From CAXBMB01 sp963976695 (GTDB taxonomy: Bacteria > Pseudomonadota > Alphaproteobacteria > Kiloniellales > DSM-21159), in assembly GCA_963976695.1 (NCBI GenBank), contig CAXBMB010000020.1, forward strand, positions 1 through 54,371: a stretch of DNA of 54,371 nucleotides, in the 5' to 3' direction. The notes below the pieces were generated by a model. The model made no database searches, was not told the DNA's origin, and saw only the letters and a list, made by a program, of their open reading frames with translations. A program made the position numbers and the translations under genes. Numbering within the stretch: the first letter of the stretch is position 1; each line of letters opens with the position of its first letter. Below are positions 1-8,417 of the stretch, piece after piece.

Positions 1-1974
1 ACCCCGGGCCGGAGCCAACATCTGGTTCGCCTGCCCGCAACCACCAAACGCCTGCGGCTGGACATAAAAGGCGATCACCCGCTGCAGTTCACCGCGATCA
101 AGGCCACTCACCTTGGTCAAATCCAACTTTTGCATCAGCTTTTGCAGCATCAGCCTTCCGGCCTGCCGGGCTTTATCGGCTTGCTTGTCAAAAAAGGGGT
201 TCACCAGGCCAAGATCGACCTGCTCGCGCCGATCCGAAGCGGCCTGGAGGCCGGATATCGGATCTGGGCGGCGCGCTTTGACAGCCTGGACCAGGAGGAT
301 CTCGCCGCCATCGGGCGACAGATCGAGGATTTCGCCTATCGGCCGCTTATTTCCATCGTCATGCCAACCTACAACAGCGACCCGGACTATCTGGCCGCCG
401 CGCTGGACTCGGTGCTGGCCCAGGCCTATTCCAACTGGGAACTCTGCATCGCCGACGACTGCTCGCCCGAGCCGGCGGGCAAGGCGGTGCTGCGGCGCTA
501 TGCCGAGAAGGACCGGCGCATCAAGCTGACCTTCAGGACGGAAAACGGCAACATCTCCGCCGCCACCAATTCGGCCATCGACTTGGCGGAAGGCGAATTC
601 ACCGCGCTGATGGACCATGATGATCTTTTGCCCGCCCATGCTCTCTATCGGCTGGTCCTGGAACTGCAAGATCACCCCGAGGCGGACATCCTTTACAGCA
701 GCGAGGACAAGATCGACGAAGCCGGTGAACGCTGGGGCCCCTACTTCAAGCAAGACTGGAACTATGATCTTTTCCTCGGTCAAAACCTGGTCAGCCATCT
801 GGGTGTCTATCGCACGGCGCTGCTGAAAAAGATCGGCGGATTCCAGCTCGGTTACGAAGGCAGCCAGGACTACGATCTGGCGATCCGCGCCCTGGAAGCC
901 ACCCGCCACGACAAGGTGCGCCGGATCCCGGATGTGCTCTATCATTGGCGGGTCTTTTCCACCTCCGGCTCCTTTTCCACCACCCAGCAGGGCCGCGCCC
1001 TGGCAACCGCCCGCCAAGCTTTGGTCGATCACGAGCGGCGTTGCCACAGCCGAGAGGTCGAGGTGAGGGAAGCGGAAAACACACCGATTTTTCATCTCGT
1101 TTCCCATCCACTGCCCAGTCCGCTGCCCAAGATCAGCCTGATTGCCAGCCAGCCCTTCGCCAGCCCGTCGCAACAGCAAGCCCTGGCCCGCTTGCAGCGC
1201 GACAGCGACCATCCGGCTTTGGAGCTGCTTTGGGCCCGTCGGCCGGGACAAACGCCGCCAGCCGATCCCACCGACGACGCGCCCCATAAAGCCCTCAGCC
1301 TGACGGAAACCGCATCGCCGAGCGTCGCGCTGAATTCCTTGGCGGCGGCGGCAACGGGCGACTATCTCTGCTTCCTTTCGCCCGCCGCCGAGCTGGTGGA
1401 GCGGAACTGGCTGACCAGCTTGCTGGCCCAGGCCCACCGACCCGGCATCGGCGCGGTGGGCAGCCGGTTGCTGGATCACAGGGATCGGGTCTATTTTTCC
1501 GGCTACTGCCTGGACGAAGACGCGCTGCTGACCGCCCCCTTCCGCGGCGCCGAGCGAGGCGACGCGGGCTACAACGGGTGGCTTTGCCTGCCCCGCAACG
1601 TCTCGTCGCTGAGCCTGGATTGCCTGTTGATCCGAAAAGATCTCTTTATCGAATGCGGCGGCTTCGATGCCTCGGCCTTTCCAGACGGCCTGGCCGACGC
1701 GGATCTTTGCCTTCGACTTTGGCAGGCCGGGTTGCGGGTGCTTTGGACGCCCGAAAGCAGCCTGAAGTTGACCGACCGGGATTCCCATCCCTTACGTCCG
1801 GCGCTGTGTGATGTTGACCTATCGGTGGAAAGCCGCAAGCTGTTCAGCCAGCGCTGGCGCAAGGAGATCGCCGACAACCGGTTTTTCAACCCCTTTCTGA
1901 CCCTCCATGGCGAGGGATTGGATTACGCCTGTCCACCGCGGATCGCACGGCCCTGGCAGGCCTACAAGTCCTGA
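1..1974 (+). CDS. Family 2 glycosyltransferase with degenerate second domain (5' end outside window)
   Basis: The frame is open from base 1 to the TGA at 1974, and the residues before the first possible start (TTG at 130) resemble the end of the N-terminal beta-rich domain of the two following paralogues, so the gene probably starts upstream of the window. Numbering from the TTG, a GT-A domain begins at about residue 72 (PLISIVMPTYNS) with the metal-binding MDHDD at 161-165, SEDKID near 191 and GSQDYDL near 244. It probably transfers sugars from nucleotide-sugar donors to a surface glycan in the cytoplasm. The second half (about 335-600) aligns with the second GT domain of the neighbours but has FLSPAAE where they have LINND, so it probably lacks metal-dependent catalysis. 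Acceptor and donor are unknown. Confidence 0.88.
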   Translation, partial: TPGRSQHLVRLPATTKRLRLDIKGDHPLQFTAIKATHLGQIQLLHQLLQHQPSGLPGFIGLLVKKGVHQAKIDLLAPIRSGLEAGYRIWAARFDSLDQEDLAAIGRQIEDFAYRPLISIVMPTYNSDPDYLAAALDSVLAQAYSNWELCIADDCSPEPAGKAVLRRYAEKDRRIKLTFRTENGNISAATNSAIDLAEGEFTALMDHDDLLPAHALYRLVLELQDHPEADILYSSEDKIDEAGERWGPYFKQDWNYDLFLGQNLVSHLGVYRTALLKKIGGFQLGYEGSQDYDLAIRALEATRHDKVRRIPDVLYHWRVFSTSGSFSTTQQGRALATARQALVDHERRCHSREVEVREAENTPIFHLVSHPLPSPLPKISLIASQPFASPSQQQALARLQRDSDHPALELLWARRPGQTPPADPTDDAPHKALSLTETASPSVALNSLAAAATGDYLCFLSPAAELVERNWLTSLLAQAHRPGIGAVGSRLLDHRDRVYFSGYCLDEDALLTAPFRGAERGDAGYNGWLCLPRNVSSLSLDCLLIRKDLFIECGGFDASAFPDGLADADLCLRLWQAGLRVLWTPESSLKLTDRDSHPLRPALCDVDLSVESRKLFSQRWRKEIADNRFFNPFLTLHGEGLDYACPPRIARPWQAYKS

Positions 1975-2020
1975 CCAACCGGATGGCCCGGCAAGATAGC
2001 GGTCGAGCCAAATCCCGCCC

Positions 2021-2072
2021 CGTTATCCAACACACCGTTATCCAACACACCGTTATCCAACACCGTTATCCA
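2021..2072. repeat. 15-bp tandem repeat, 3.5 copies
   Basis: Two exact copies of CGTTATCCAACACAC (2021-2035, 2036-2050) are followed by a 13-base copy (2051-2063) and a 9-base partial copy (2064-2072). The array lies in the 147-bp gap between two glycosyltransferase genes, about 50 bp before the downstream ATG. Confidence 0.93.
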
Positions 2073-2121
2073 CCTCCACGATCCACGCCCTCGGCGTTTA
2101 AAAAAAAGAGCCCGATCATCC

Positions 2122-4680
2122 ATGCCTCGCTCAAGCGCAGCTCCCCGCAAGTCCAAGTCGGCCCAAACCAAGGCAAAGAAGGTTCAGCCTGTTCAAACCT
2201 CCGAAAACATGGAGGCTTTGGAGCATGCGCGGCTGCGCGATGAGCGGGAGAACCTGCGCCAGCGCGGCGACGCGGCGCGCCGGTTGATCGCCGAGATGAC
2301 GGAAAAGGCGGTGGCGGCCGAGGCGCGAATTTCCACCCTTCGCCAATCGAAAACCTGGCGGCTCGCCGCCCCCTTGCGACTTTGGGAAACAATAACCACG
2401 CCGTTCAAGAAGCTATGGCGAAGCAAAACCCACGGCCTCACCTTGGTTCCGGTGCTGGATATCGTCGCGTTGAAAGATGGTCACGGGCGACCCTACCATC
2501 GCGCGGTGCGGGCCGTTCCGCAGTTCCGGCTGGACACGGATCAAGCCTTCTTGCCCAACGGTTGGGTGCATCTGTCCTTTAGCTATACCGGCAGCCGCAG
2601 CCTGATGGCGCAGCTCGCCTACAATGCGGGCGCCGGCTATGGCGACGACTGTTGCATTCCGCTGATCGCCAACGAACAGGGCAATATTTCGCAATATCTT
2701 TGGCTGCCCAATCCGACCTTGGGCCTGCGGCTTGACCCCTTTATCGGCCTGGGGGACTTCCGGATTGATGACCTGGAGATTCGCGAAGTCGGGGGGCTGG
2801 AGGTGTTTCGGGCGCGCAGGGAAATTGTCGGCCTTACGCCCTGGCGGGCGCTGTGCTCGTTGCCGCCGCTTGCGCTTCCCCGCGCCGAGGGGCGTTTCGA
2901 GGAGCCCTTTACCTCCGCCAACGCCTACGGCTTTTGGATCAAGCACCACGAGACCCGCAGCCCGGCGGACCGAAAGGCCATCGCCACCCACCAGGCCGAC
3001 CTTGCCCTGCGCCCGCTGATTTCCGTGGTCATGCCGGTTTACAACAGCGCGCCGGACTATTTGCGCGCCGCAATCGGGTCGGTGCAAAACCAGCTCTACG
3101 ACAACTGGGAGCTTTGCATCGCCGACGACGCCTCGTCCAACCCGCAAACCCGCCAGGTGCTGCGCGAAGAAAGCAGCCGGGACCCGCGCATCAAGCTGAT
3201 CTTTCGGGAAGAAAACGGGCACATTTCCGCCGCGAGCAACACCGCCCTCGAGTTGGCGGCGGGCGAGTTCGTCGCCCTGATGGATCACGACGATCTGCTT
3301 CCCGACCACGCGCTCTATTTCCTGGCGCTGGAAATCAACAGTCATCCCGATCTGGACATCATCTATTCGGATGAAGACAAGATCGATGAAGCGGGACGCC
3401 GCTACGAGCCCTACTTCAAAACCGATTGGAACCACGAGCTGTTTCTGGGGCAGAACATCATCAGCCACCTGGGCGCGTACCGGACCCGGCTGCTGAAGGA
3501 AATTGGTGGTTTCCGCCTGGGGTTCGAAGGAAGCCAGGACTACGACCTGGCGCTTCGCGCGGTGGGCGCAACCCAGCCTGAAAAAATTCGCCATATCCCC
3601 CGGGTGCTCTATCACTGGCGCAATTTCGCGTCGGCCGAAACCTTTTCCATCACCCAGCAGGACAGGGCGCGCGAAACCGCGCGCCGGGCGCTGAAGGAGC
3701 ACTTGGAACAGCAATCGGTGGCGGTGGCGGCGATCGAGGCGGCCCCGCTTTCGCCCGGCTATCACCGGGTCCGGCGCGCCTGGCCCGACGACTGGCCGCT
3801 GGTCTCGCTGATCGTGCCGACGCGCGACAAGGTGGGGTTGCTGCGCGGTTGCATCGAGGGGCTGCGGCACAAGACCGACTATCCGAAGCTGGAAATTCTG
3901 ATCGTCGACAACGGCAGCGAAGAGCCGGAAACCTTTGCCTACTTCGAAGAACTCAAGGCCGACGCGCGGGTGAAAATCCTTTCCTATGGCGCGGCTTTCA
4001 ACTTTTCCGCCATCAACAACTTCGCCGCCCGACAGGCCAAGGGGCAACTGCTGGGACTGATCAACAACGACATCGAAATCATTCACGATGACTGGCTGAA
4101 GGAAATGGTCAGCCATCTGCTGCGCGACGAGGTGGGCGCGGTGGGCGCCAAGCTCTACTACGGCGATGGCTCGATCCAACATGGCGGCGTGGTGATCGGC
4201 ATGGGCGGCGTTGCCGGGCACGTCTTTCGCTACTGGTCGCACGCCGACCCCGGCTACATGGGCTGGCTCGGCCTCACCCGCGAGGTTTCCTGCTGTACGG
4301 CCGCCTGTTTGCTGGTCAAGAAAACCGTCTATGAAGAGGTCGGAATGCTGGACGAAAAGAATTTCGCCGTCGCCTTCAACGACGTGGATTTCTGTATGAA
4401 GATACGCCAGCAGGGCCACAAGATCATTTGGACGCCGCACGCCGAGCTATATCACTTGGAATCGGCGTCGCGGGGATCGGATCTGGCCGAGGAGAAAATC
4501 GACCGCTTCAAGCGTGAGATTCAGGTAATGGAGGACCGCTGGGGCGCGACATTGCACACCGATCCCCACTACAACCCCAACCTCTGCTACATCGTCGATG
4601 AGTTTGGCTACGCCTTTCCGCCGCGCCTGACCACGCCCTGGCAGGACTATCTGGAAGACGATGACAGGCAAAAGCGGTGA
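2122..4680 (+). CDS. Two-domain family 2 glycosyltransferase
   Basis: This 852-residue protein carries two GT-A domains and probably extends a surface polysaccharide with two linkages. The N-terminus has a Lys/Ala-rich stretch, then a predicted coiled coil (about 30-75) ending in SKTWRLAAPLR, a motif often found before GT domains in polysaccharide enzymes. A beta-rich region at about 120-230 precedes GT domain 1 (ISVVMPVYNS near 300, MDHDD near 387, GSQDYDLALRA). Domain 2 starts near 560 (VSLIVPTRDK), with LINNDIE near 647, FNDVDFC and a C-terminal DPHYNPN...FPPR signature shared with the paralogues. The ATG at 2122 is the first start after the repeat array. Both domains look intact, unlike the gene before. 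Donor sugars are not predictable from the sequence. Confidence 0.92.
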   Translation: MPRSSAAPRKSKSAQTKAKKVQPVQTSENMEALEHARLRDERENLRQRGDAARRLIAEMTEKAVAAEARISTLRQSKTWRLAAPLRLWETITTPFKKLWRSKTHGLTLVPVLDIVALKDGHGRPYHRAVRAVPQFRLDTDQAFLPNGWVHLSFSYTGSRSLMAQLAYNAGAGYGDDCCIPLIANEQGNISQYLWLPNPTLGLRLDPFIGLGDFRIDDLEIREVGGLEVFRARREIVGLTPWRALCSLPPLALPRAEGRFEEPFTSANAYGFWIKHHETRSPADRKAIATHQADLALRPLISVVMPVYNSAPDYLRAAIGSVQNQLYDNWELCIADDASSNPQTRQVLREESSRDPRIKLIFREENGHISAASNTALELAAGEFVALMDHDDLLPDHALYFLALEINSHPDLDIIYSDEDKIDEAGRRYEPYFKTDWNHELFLGQNIISHLGAYRTRLLKEIGGFRLGFEGSQDYDLALRAVGATQPEKIRHIPRVLYHWRNFASAETFSITQQDRARETARRALKEHLEQQSVAVAAIEAAPLSPGYHRVRRAWPDDWPLVSLIVPTRDKVGLLRGCIEGLRHKTDYPKLEILIVDNGSEEPETFAYFEELKADARVKILSYGAAFNFSAINNFAARQAKGQLLGLINNDIEIIHDDWLKEMVSHLLRDEVGAVGAKLYYGDGSIQHGGVVIGMGGVAGHVFRYWSHADPGYMGWLGLTREVSCCTAACLLVKKTVYEEVGMLDEKNFAVAFNDVDFCMKIRQQGHKIIWTPHAELYHLESASRGSDLAEEKIDRFKREIQVMEDRWGATLHTDPHYNPNLCYIVDEFGYAFPPRLTTPWQDYLEDDDRQKR

Positions 4681-4724
4681 AACGATCGCTGACAGACCCG
4701 CAGGCGGGAAAAAGACGGCAAAGC

Positions 4725-4745
4725 GGCGCCACGGATCGCCTTTTT
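4725..4745 (+). terminator. Weak terminator-like hairpin
   Basis: GGCG (4725-4728) and CGCC (4737-4740) can pair around an 8-base loop and are followed by five T residues, 45 bp after the stop of the second glycosyltransferase. The 4-bp stem is short, so the call is tentative. Confidence 0.3.
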
Positions 4746-4791
4746 CCCACAAATCACGCGTCTCGGCGGTTTCGTTACCCGCCCTATAACG

Positions 4792-4840
4792 CTAGAGTCG
4801 GATCGGTTTAACGGGAATCGCGCCATGATCCCCGTTAGTC
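4792..4840. repeat. Dispersed intergenic repeat, copy 1
   Basis: The element starts CTAGAGTCGGATCGGTTTAA and contains an inverted pair AACGGG (4810-4815)/CCCGTT (4831-4836). Related elements lie at 12592, 18563 (reverse), 26193 (reverse), 36417, 42138 and 54221. It sits between two glycosyltransferase genes and overlaps no plausible coding frame. Confidence 0.75.
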
Positions 4841-4971
4841 CGTGAATCCGCCTCTTATCAAGCGATTAGAAGGTGACTGACGACAGAGCCGGAGCGCCAA
4901 GCGCTTCCTTCCGAACCGATCACCCTCTTCGTGCCCCGCAGATATTTCTCGCCGACCAAGTCAGAGCATTC

Positions 4972-7311
4972 ATGTCAGAAAATAAGGCCTTGCCCGCATC
5001 GGATCTGGTGGCGGGCAATAAAGTCAAACATCCCTCGGCGGCGCGGCGCTTTCTTTGCAAGCTGTTACGCTTTCGCCGCTATCATCTGCATCTGGACCCG
5101 CAGCAGGATCTGGCGCGCGACGGTGATGGCTGGCGCGCGGAGAGTGAAGAGGCCTGCTTCAAACTGGTGCCGCACAGGGACTGGTCGCCGACAGGCTGGG
5201 TGATGCTGAGCTACCACGCCGAAACCGAAGAGCAGGCGCTTGTCCCGCGCCTCTACTGGCGAGGTTGCGAGACAGGTGACGAAAATCCTCCCCTCACCTT
5301 GGCCCGCCACTTCAGCGGCGAGATTCGCCACCGCTTTCCCCTGCCCCAGCAAACCGAAGCGATCCACCTCAAACCGGTGGCGCGCGCCGGACACTTCAAA
5401 ATTGATCAAGCGCGGCTCTATGAGCTGGGCACGCTGGCCTTGGCGGCAAGCCTGATCTGGCCGCGCGTGAAGCTGATTCTGCGCCACCCGACCTCGGTCC
5501 TGTCACTCGTCAACCGCTTGCTGCTAACCCTGCGCGAAGGCGGATTGGGACTGCTCAAAGCCCGCCTGCTGCGCACCTACCGCAGCGCCAATGACTATGA
5601 CGAGTGGATCGCCCGCTTCGACGACCTCAGCACTTCGGACCGGGTGCTGATCCAAGCCGCCATCGATATCATGGCGGAAAAGCCGCTGATTTCCGTGGTT
5701 ATGCCGGTTTACAACGCGCCGGAGAAGTGGCTGCGCAAGGCGATCGGTTCGCTGCAACGCCAACTCTACGGCAACTGGGAACTCTGTATTGGCGAGGACT
5801 GTTCCACCGACCCCGCCGTTCGGTCGCTGATTGAAGACCTGATCCGCGAAGACTCCCGGATCAAAGCGACCTTCCGGGAGGAAAACGGCAAAATTTCCGC
5901 CGCCACCAATTCCGCGCTCGCCTTGGCGCAGGGTGAATTCGTGGTTTTCATGGATCATGACGACGAGCTTTCGGAGCACGCGCTCTATTATCTGGCCGAG
6001 GAAATCAATGCCCATCCGGACGTTGAAATTATCTATTCCGACGAAGACAAGATGGATGAAACCGGGCGACGCTACGACCCTTACTTCAAGCCCGACTGGT
6101 CCTACGATCTGTTGCTCAGCCAGAACTACTTCAACCACCTGACCGCCATCCGCCGCGCGCTGGTGAAAGAGCTTGGCGGCCTGCGCGACGCCTTCAACGG
6201 CTCGCAGGACTACGACCTGGTGCTGCGGGTGATTGATCGGATTGCGCCCGACAAAATTCGCCACATCCCGCACATCCTCTACCACTGGCGGGCCATTCCC
6301 GGCTCCACGGCTCTGTCGCAGGATGAAAAGGATTACCCGTTCGAAGCGGCGCAAAAGGCGCTGCGCGAGCACTTGGCGCGACGCGACATAACCGCCACCA
6401 TCACAAAGGCTCCCGGCGTCCCCTATCACCGCGTGCTCTATCGCCTGCCGGAAGATCTGCCGCTGGTGTCGCTGATCGTCCCCACCCGCGACAAGCTTTC
6501 CCTGCTGCGCAATTGCCTGGATGGTCTGTTGAACCGCACCGACTATTCGGCGGTGGAAATCATCATTGTCGACAATCTTAGCGAAAAGCAGGAAACGCTC
6601 GACTACTTTGACAAGGTTGTCGCCGACCCGCGCATCCGGGTGCTGAAATACGAAAAGCCGTACAACTTCTCCGCCATCAACAACTGGGCGGTCGAAAAAG
6701 CCAACGGGTCGATCATTGGCTTGATCAACAACGATGTGGAGGTCATCCACCGCGCCTGGCTGAAGGAAATGGTTTCCCACGCGCTGCGCCCGGAAATCGG
6801 CGGCGTGGGCGCCAAGCTCTACTATGAGGACGGGTCGCTGCAACACGCTGGCGTGGTTCTTGGGCTGTCGGGAACCGCCGGGCATATCTACAAGCACGAA
6901 CCCCGCTCATTCCCAGGCTATTTCGGCCGCGCCTTCGTGACCCAGAATTTCGCCGCGGTCACCGCCGCCTGCCTGGTTTTGCGCCGCGATGTCTACCGCG
7001 AGGTTGGCGGCTTTAACGAGGAAATCGCCGTCGCCTTCAACGACGTTGATTTTTGCCTGCGTCTGCATCGCGCCAACTACCGTCTGCTGTGGACGCCCTA
7101 TGCCGAGCTTTATCATCTGGAATCCGCCACCCGGGTGCCCGACGAGACGCCGGAACGCCGAATGGCCTTTGCCCGGGAAGTGCGCGAGATCGAGGAAACC
7201 TGGGGCGGATTGCTCCGCCAGGATCCCTACTACAACCCCAACTTGACCCTGGACGCGACCGATCTGTCGCTTGCTTTTCCACCTCGTCACCGCCCGCCCT
7301 GGGTCCGATAA
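4972..7311 (+). CDS. Two-domain family 2 glycosyltransferase
   Basis: Third paralogue in the row, 779 residues from the ATG at 4972. A GTG at 4873 in the same frame would add 33 residues; neither start has a convincing ribosome site, and I prefer the ATG. Layout: beta-rich N-terminal domain (about 35-190, with SPTGWVMLSY), GT domain 1 (ISVVMPVYNA near 243, MDHDDE near 327, GSQDYDLVLRV), GT domain 2 (VSLIVPTRDK near 502, LINNDVE near 585, FNDVDFC). The C-terminal DPYYNPNL and FPPR match the second gene. Both catalytic motifs are present, so it may form two linkages of a surface polysaccharide. The row of paralogues suggests local duplication and divergence. Confidence 0.92.
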   Translation: MSENKALPASDLVAGNKVKHPSAARRFLCKLLRFRRYHLHLDPQQDLARDGDGWRAESEEACFKLVPHRDWSPTGWVMLSYHAETEEQALVPRLYWRGCETGDENPPLTLARHFSGEIRHRFPLPQQTEAIHLKPVARAGHFKIDQARLYELGTLALAASLIWPRVKLILRHPTSVLSLVNRLLLTLREGGLGLLKARLLRTYRSANDYDEWIARFDDLSTSDRVLIQAAIDIMAEKPLISVVMPVYNAPEKWLRKAIGSLQRQLYGNWELCIGEDCSTDPAVRSLIEDLIREDSRIKATFREENGKISAATNSALALAQGEFVVFMDHDDELSEHALYYLAEEINAHPDVEIIYSDEDKMDETGRRYDPYFKPDWSYDLLLSQNYFNHLTAIRRALVKELGGLRDAFNGSQDYDLVLRVIDRIAPDKIRHIPHILYHWRAIPGSTALSQDEKDYPFEAAQKALREHLARRDITATITKAPGVPYHRVLYRLPEDLPLVSLIVPTRDKLSLLRNCLDGLLNRTDYSAVEIIIVDNLSEKQETLDYFDKVVADPRIRVLKYEKPYNFSAINNWAVEKANGSIIGLINNDVEVIHRAWLKEMVSHALRPEIGGVGAKLYYEDGSLQHAGVVLGLSGTAGHIYKHEPRSFPGYFGRAFVTQNFAAVTAACLVLRRDVYREVGGFNEEIAVAFNDVDFCLRLHRANYRLLWTPYAELYHLESATRVPDETPERRMAFAREVREIEETWGGLLRQDPYYNPNLTLDATDLSLAFPPRHRPPWVR

Positions 7312-7386
7312 TGTTTGCCGGCTCTTGTTCCCCCGCCCCCCCCCTGCGCCAATGCACGGTCCGCGGCGCGCCGGGGCCGGACAAGC

Positions 7387-7446
7387 CAATCAGGATAGCC
7401 TCAATTCGAATGAGCCCAATTCGGATGAACCCCATTAGGATGAACC
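7387..7446. repeat. 15-bp imperfect tandem repeat, four copies
   Basis: Units start at 7387, 7402, 7417 and 7432. The middle two are CAATTCGAATGAGCC and CAATTCGGATGAACC, the outer two diverge further. The array ends 6 bases before the ATG of the methyltransferase, so the last unit occupies its ribosome-binding region (GGATGAACC). The 15-bp period matches the unrelated array at 2021. Confidence 0.88.
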
Positions 7447-7452
7447 TTTGCC

Positions 7453-8031
7453 ATGTTGTTTGAAAATCACCGGAAAACCATTCTCTCCGTCCGTGGCTCC
7501 ATGCATCCCACCGAGGTGGAACTGCTGTACAGCCTGGCCAGTCAAGTCACCGAGGGTTGCATTCTGGAAGTCGGCTCCTGGCGCGGGCGCTCCTCAACCG
7601 CCATGGGATTGGCCGTGCTGGACGCGGGCTTCGACATCAAGGTCTACGCGGTGGATCCCCACGAACCCTTCACCGGTATCTACGGCGGCGAATTCGGTGC
7701 CAACGACCGGGGGCATTTCTATAAGAACATGCTGCGCACCGGCTGTTTCAAGGCCGTGCGGCTGGTCAACCTTTCCAGTGAAATCATCGCGCCGGGCTGG
7801 AAAGACCCTATCAGCTTGCTGTTCATTGACGGCGACCACTCCTACGAAGGGGTCAAGCGCGATGCGGACTGCTGGCTTCCCCACCTGACAAAGGGAGGAA
7901 TCGCGGTTTTCGACGACGCCACCGATCCCGAAGTTGGACCCTACCAATTGATGCAAGAACTGCAGCGAAGCGGCGACTACGAACACCAGGAGACCGTTGG
8001 CAAGGTTGTGGTCCTGAAGAAGAAGCGCTGA
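7453..8031 (+). CDS. Class I SAM-dependent methyltransferase (Methyltransf_24 type)
   Basis: The 192-residue protein has the SAM-binding glycine motif LEVGSWRGRSS (about 37-47), an acidic residue after the second strand (YAVDPHEP) and LLFIDGDHSYEGV (about 118-130), the last typical of Methyltransf_24 enzymes found in glycan and cephalosporin-hydroxylase-like contexts. It ends with a short basic tail. It starts at the ATG directly behind a tandem repeat and follows three glycosyltransferases in the same direction, so methylation of a glycan or of a sugar intermediate is the likely role. Substrate is inferred from position only. Confidence 0.85.
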   Translation: MLFENHRKTILSVRGSMHPTEVELLYSLASQVTEGCILEVGSWRGRSSTAMGLAVLDAGFDIKVYAVDPHEPFTGIYGGEFGANDRGHFYKNMLRTGCFKAVRLVNLSSEIIAPGWKDPISLLFIDGDHSYEGVKRDADCWLPHLTKGGIAVFDDATDPEVGPYQLMQELQRSGDYEHQETVGKVVVLKKKR

Positions 8032-8122
8032 TTTCCCCGCCCGCGGCGCACCGGACCCGCTGCGCCGTTGCATCGCTCCTCCAAGGCGCTGTCGGACGCG
8101 CGTTGGAACCTGCATAATCACA

Positions 8123-8417
8123 CTTGATCTTGTGTTAATAAATTTGTTCTCCAGAATTTTTTGTAAAATTCTTCGCCCTTGCCGCCGCTTTGTACTTGAC
8201 CCTGAGGGTCTTCAAGGGTTCATTGGCACTTCGGTTGCCGACAGGTGAAAACTCCAGAAGTTTTCACCCTTTTGGTTTGCGCCCCTGGCACAGCCGTTTC
8301 GGTCCGCCGTCTTTCCATCCGGAAGGTCGGCTGACGGATCCCGCTTGTGCCGCGGTGGCAAGGCCAGGAGGCCGGGTCGGCTTTCACCTTTTTTATCGAG
8401 CTTTTGATCGCCGCCGT
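8123..8417 (+). promoter_or_regulatory. Long structured leader before cysD
   Basis: The 386-bp gap before cysD contains no good gene. Its left part (8123-8172) is AT-rich, unlike its surroundings, and has a perfect 8-bp hairpin AGAATTTT/AAAATTCT (8153-8160, 8165-8172). Further on are ACCCTGAGGGT (8199-8209) and a 9-bp hairpin GGTGAAAAC/GTTTTCACC (8244-8252, 8260-8268) followed by CTTTTGGTTT, which looks like a weak terminator. A promoter in the AT-rich part and control in the leader (attenuation or an RNA regulator) would fit. I do not recognise a known riboswitch. Confidence 0.4.

Noticed and set aside
2021..2072. CRISPR-like array
   Set aside because: The units are directly adjacent 15-mers without spacers, so this is a simple tandem repeat; no cas gene is present.
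2413..4440. 675-codon open frame on the - strand
   Set aside because: It lies wholly opposite the two-domain glycosyltransferase at 2122-4680, has no recognisable motif and an antisense-type composition.
8190..8417. N-terminal extension of CysD from TTG 8190
   Set aside because: The extra 76 residues do not resemble CysD, and the region contains hairpins; ATG 8418 matches the family start.
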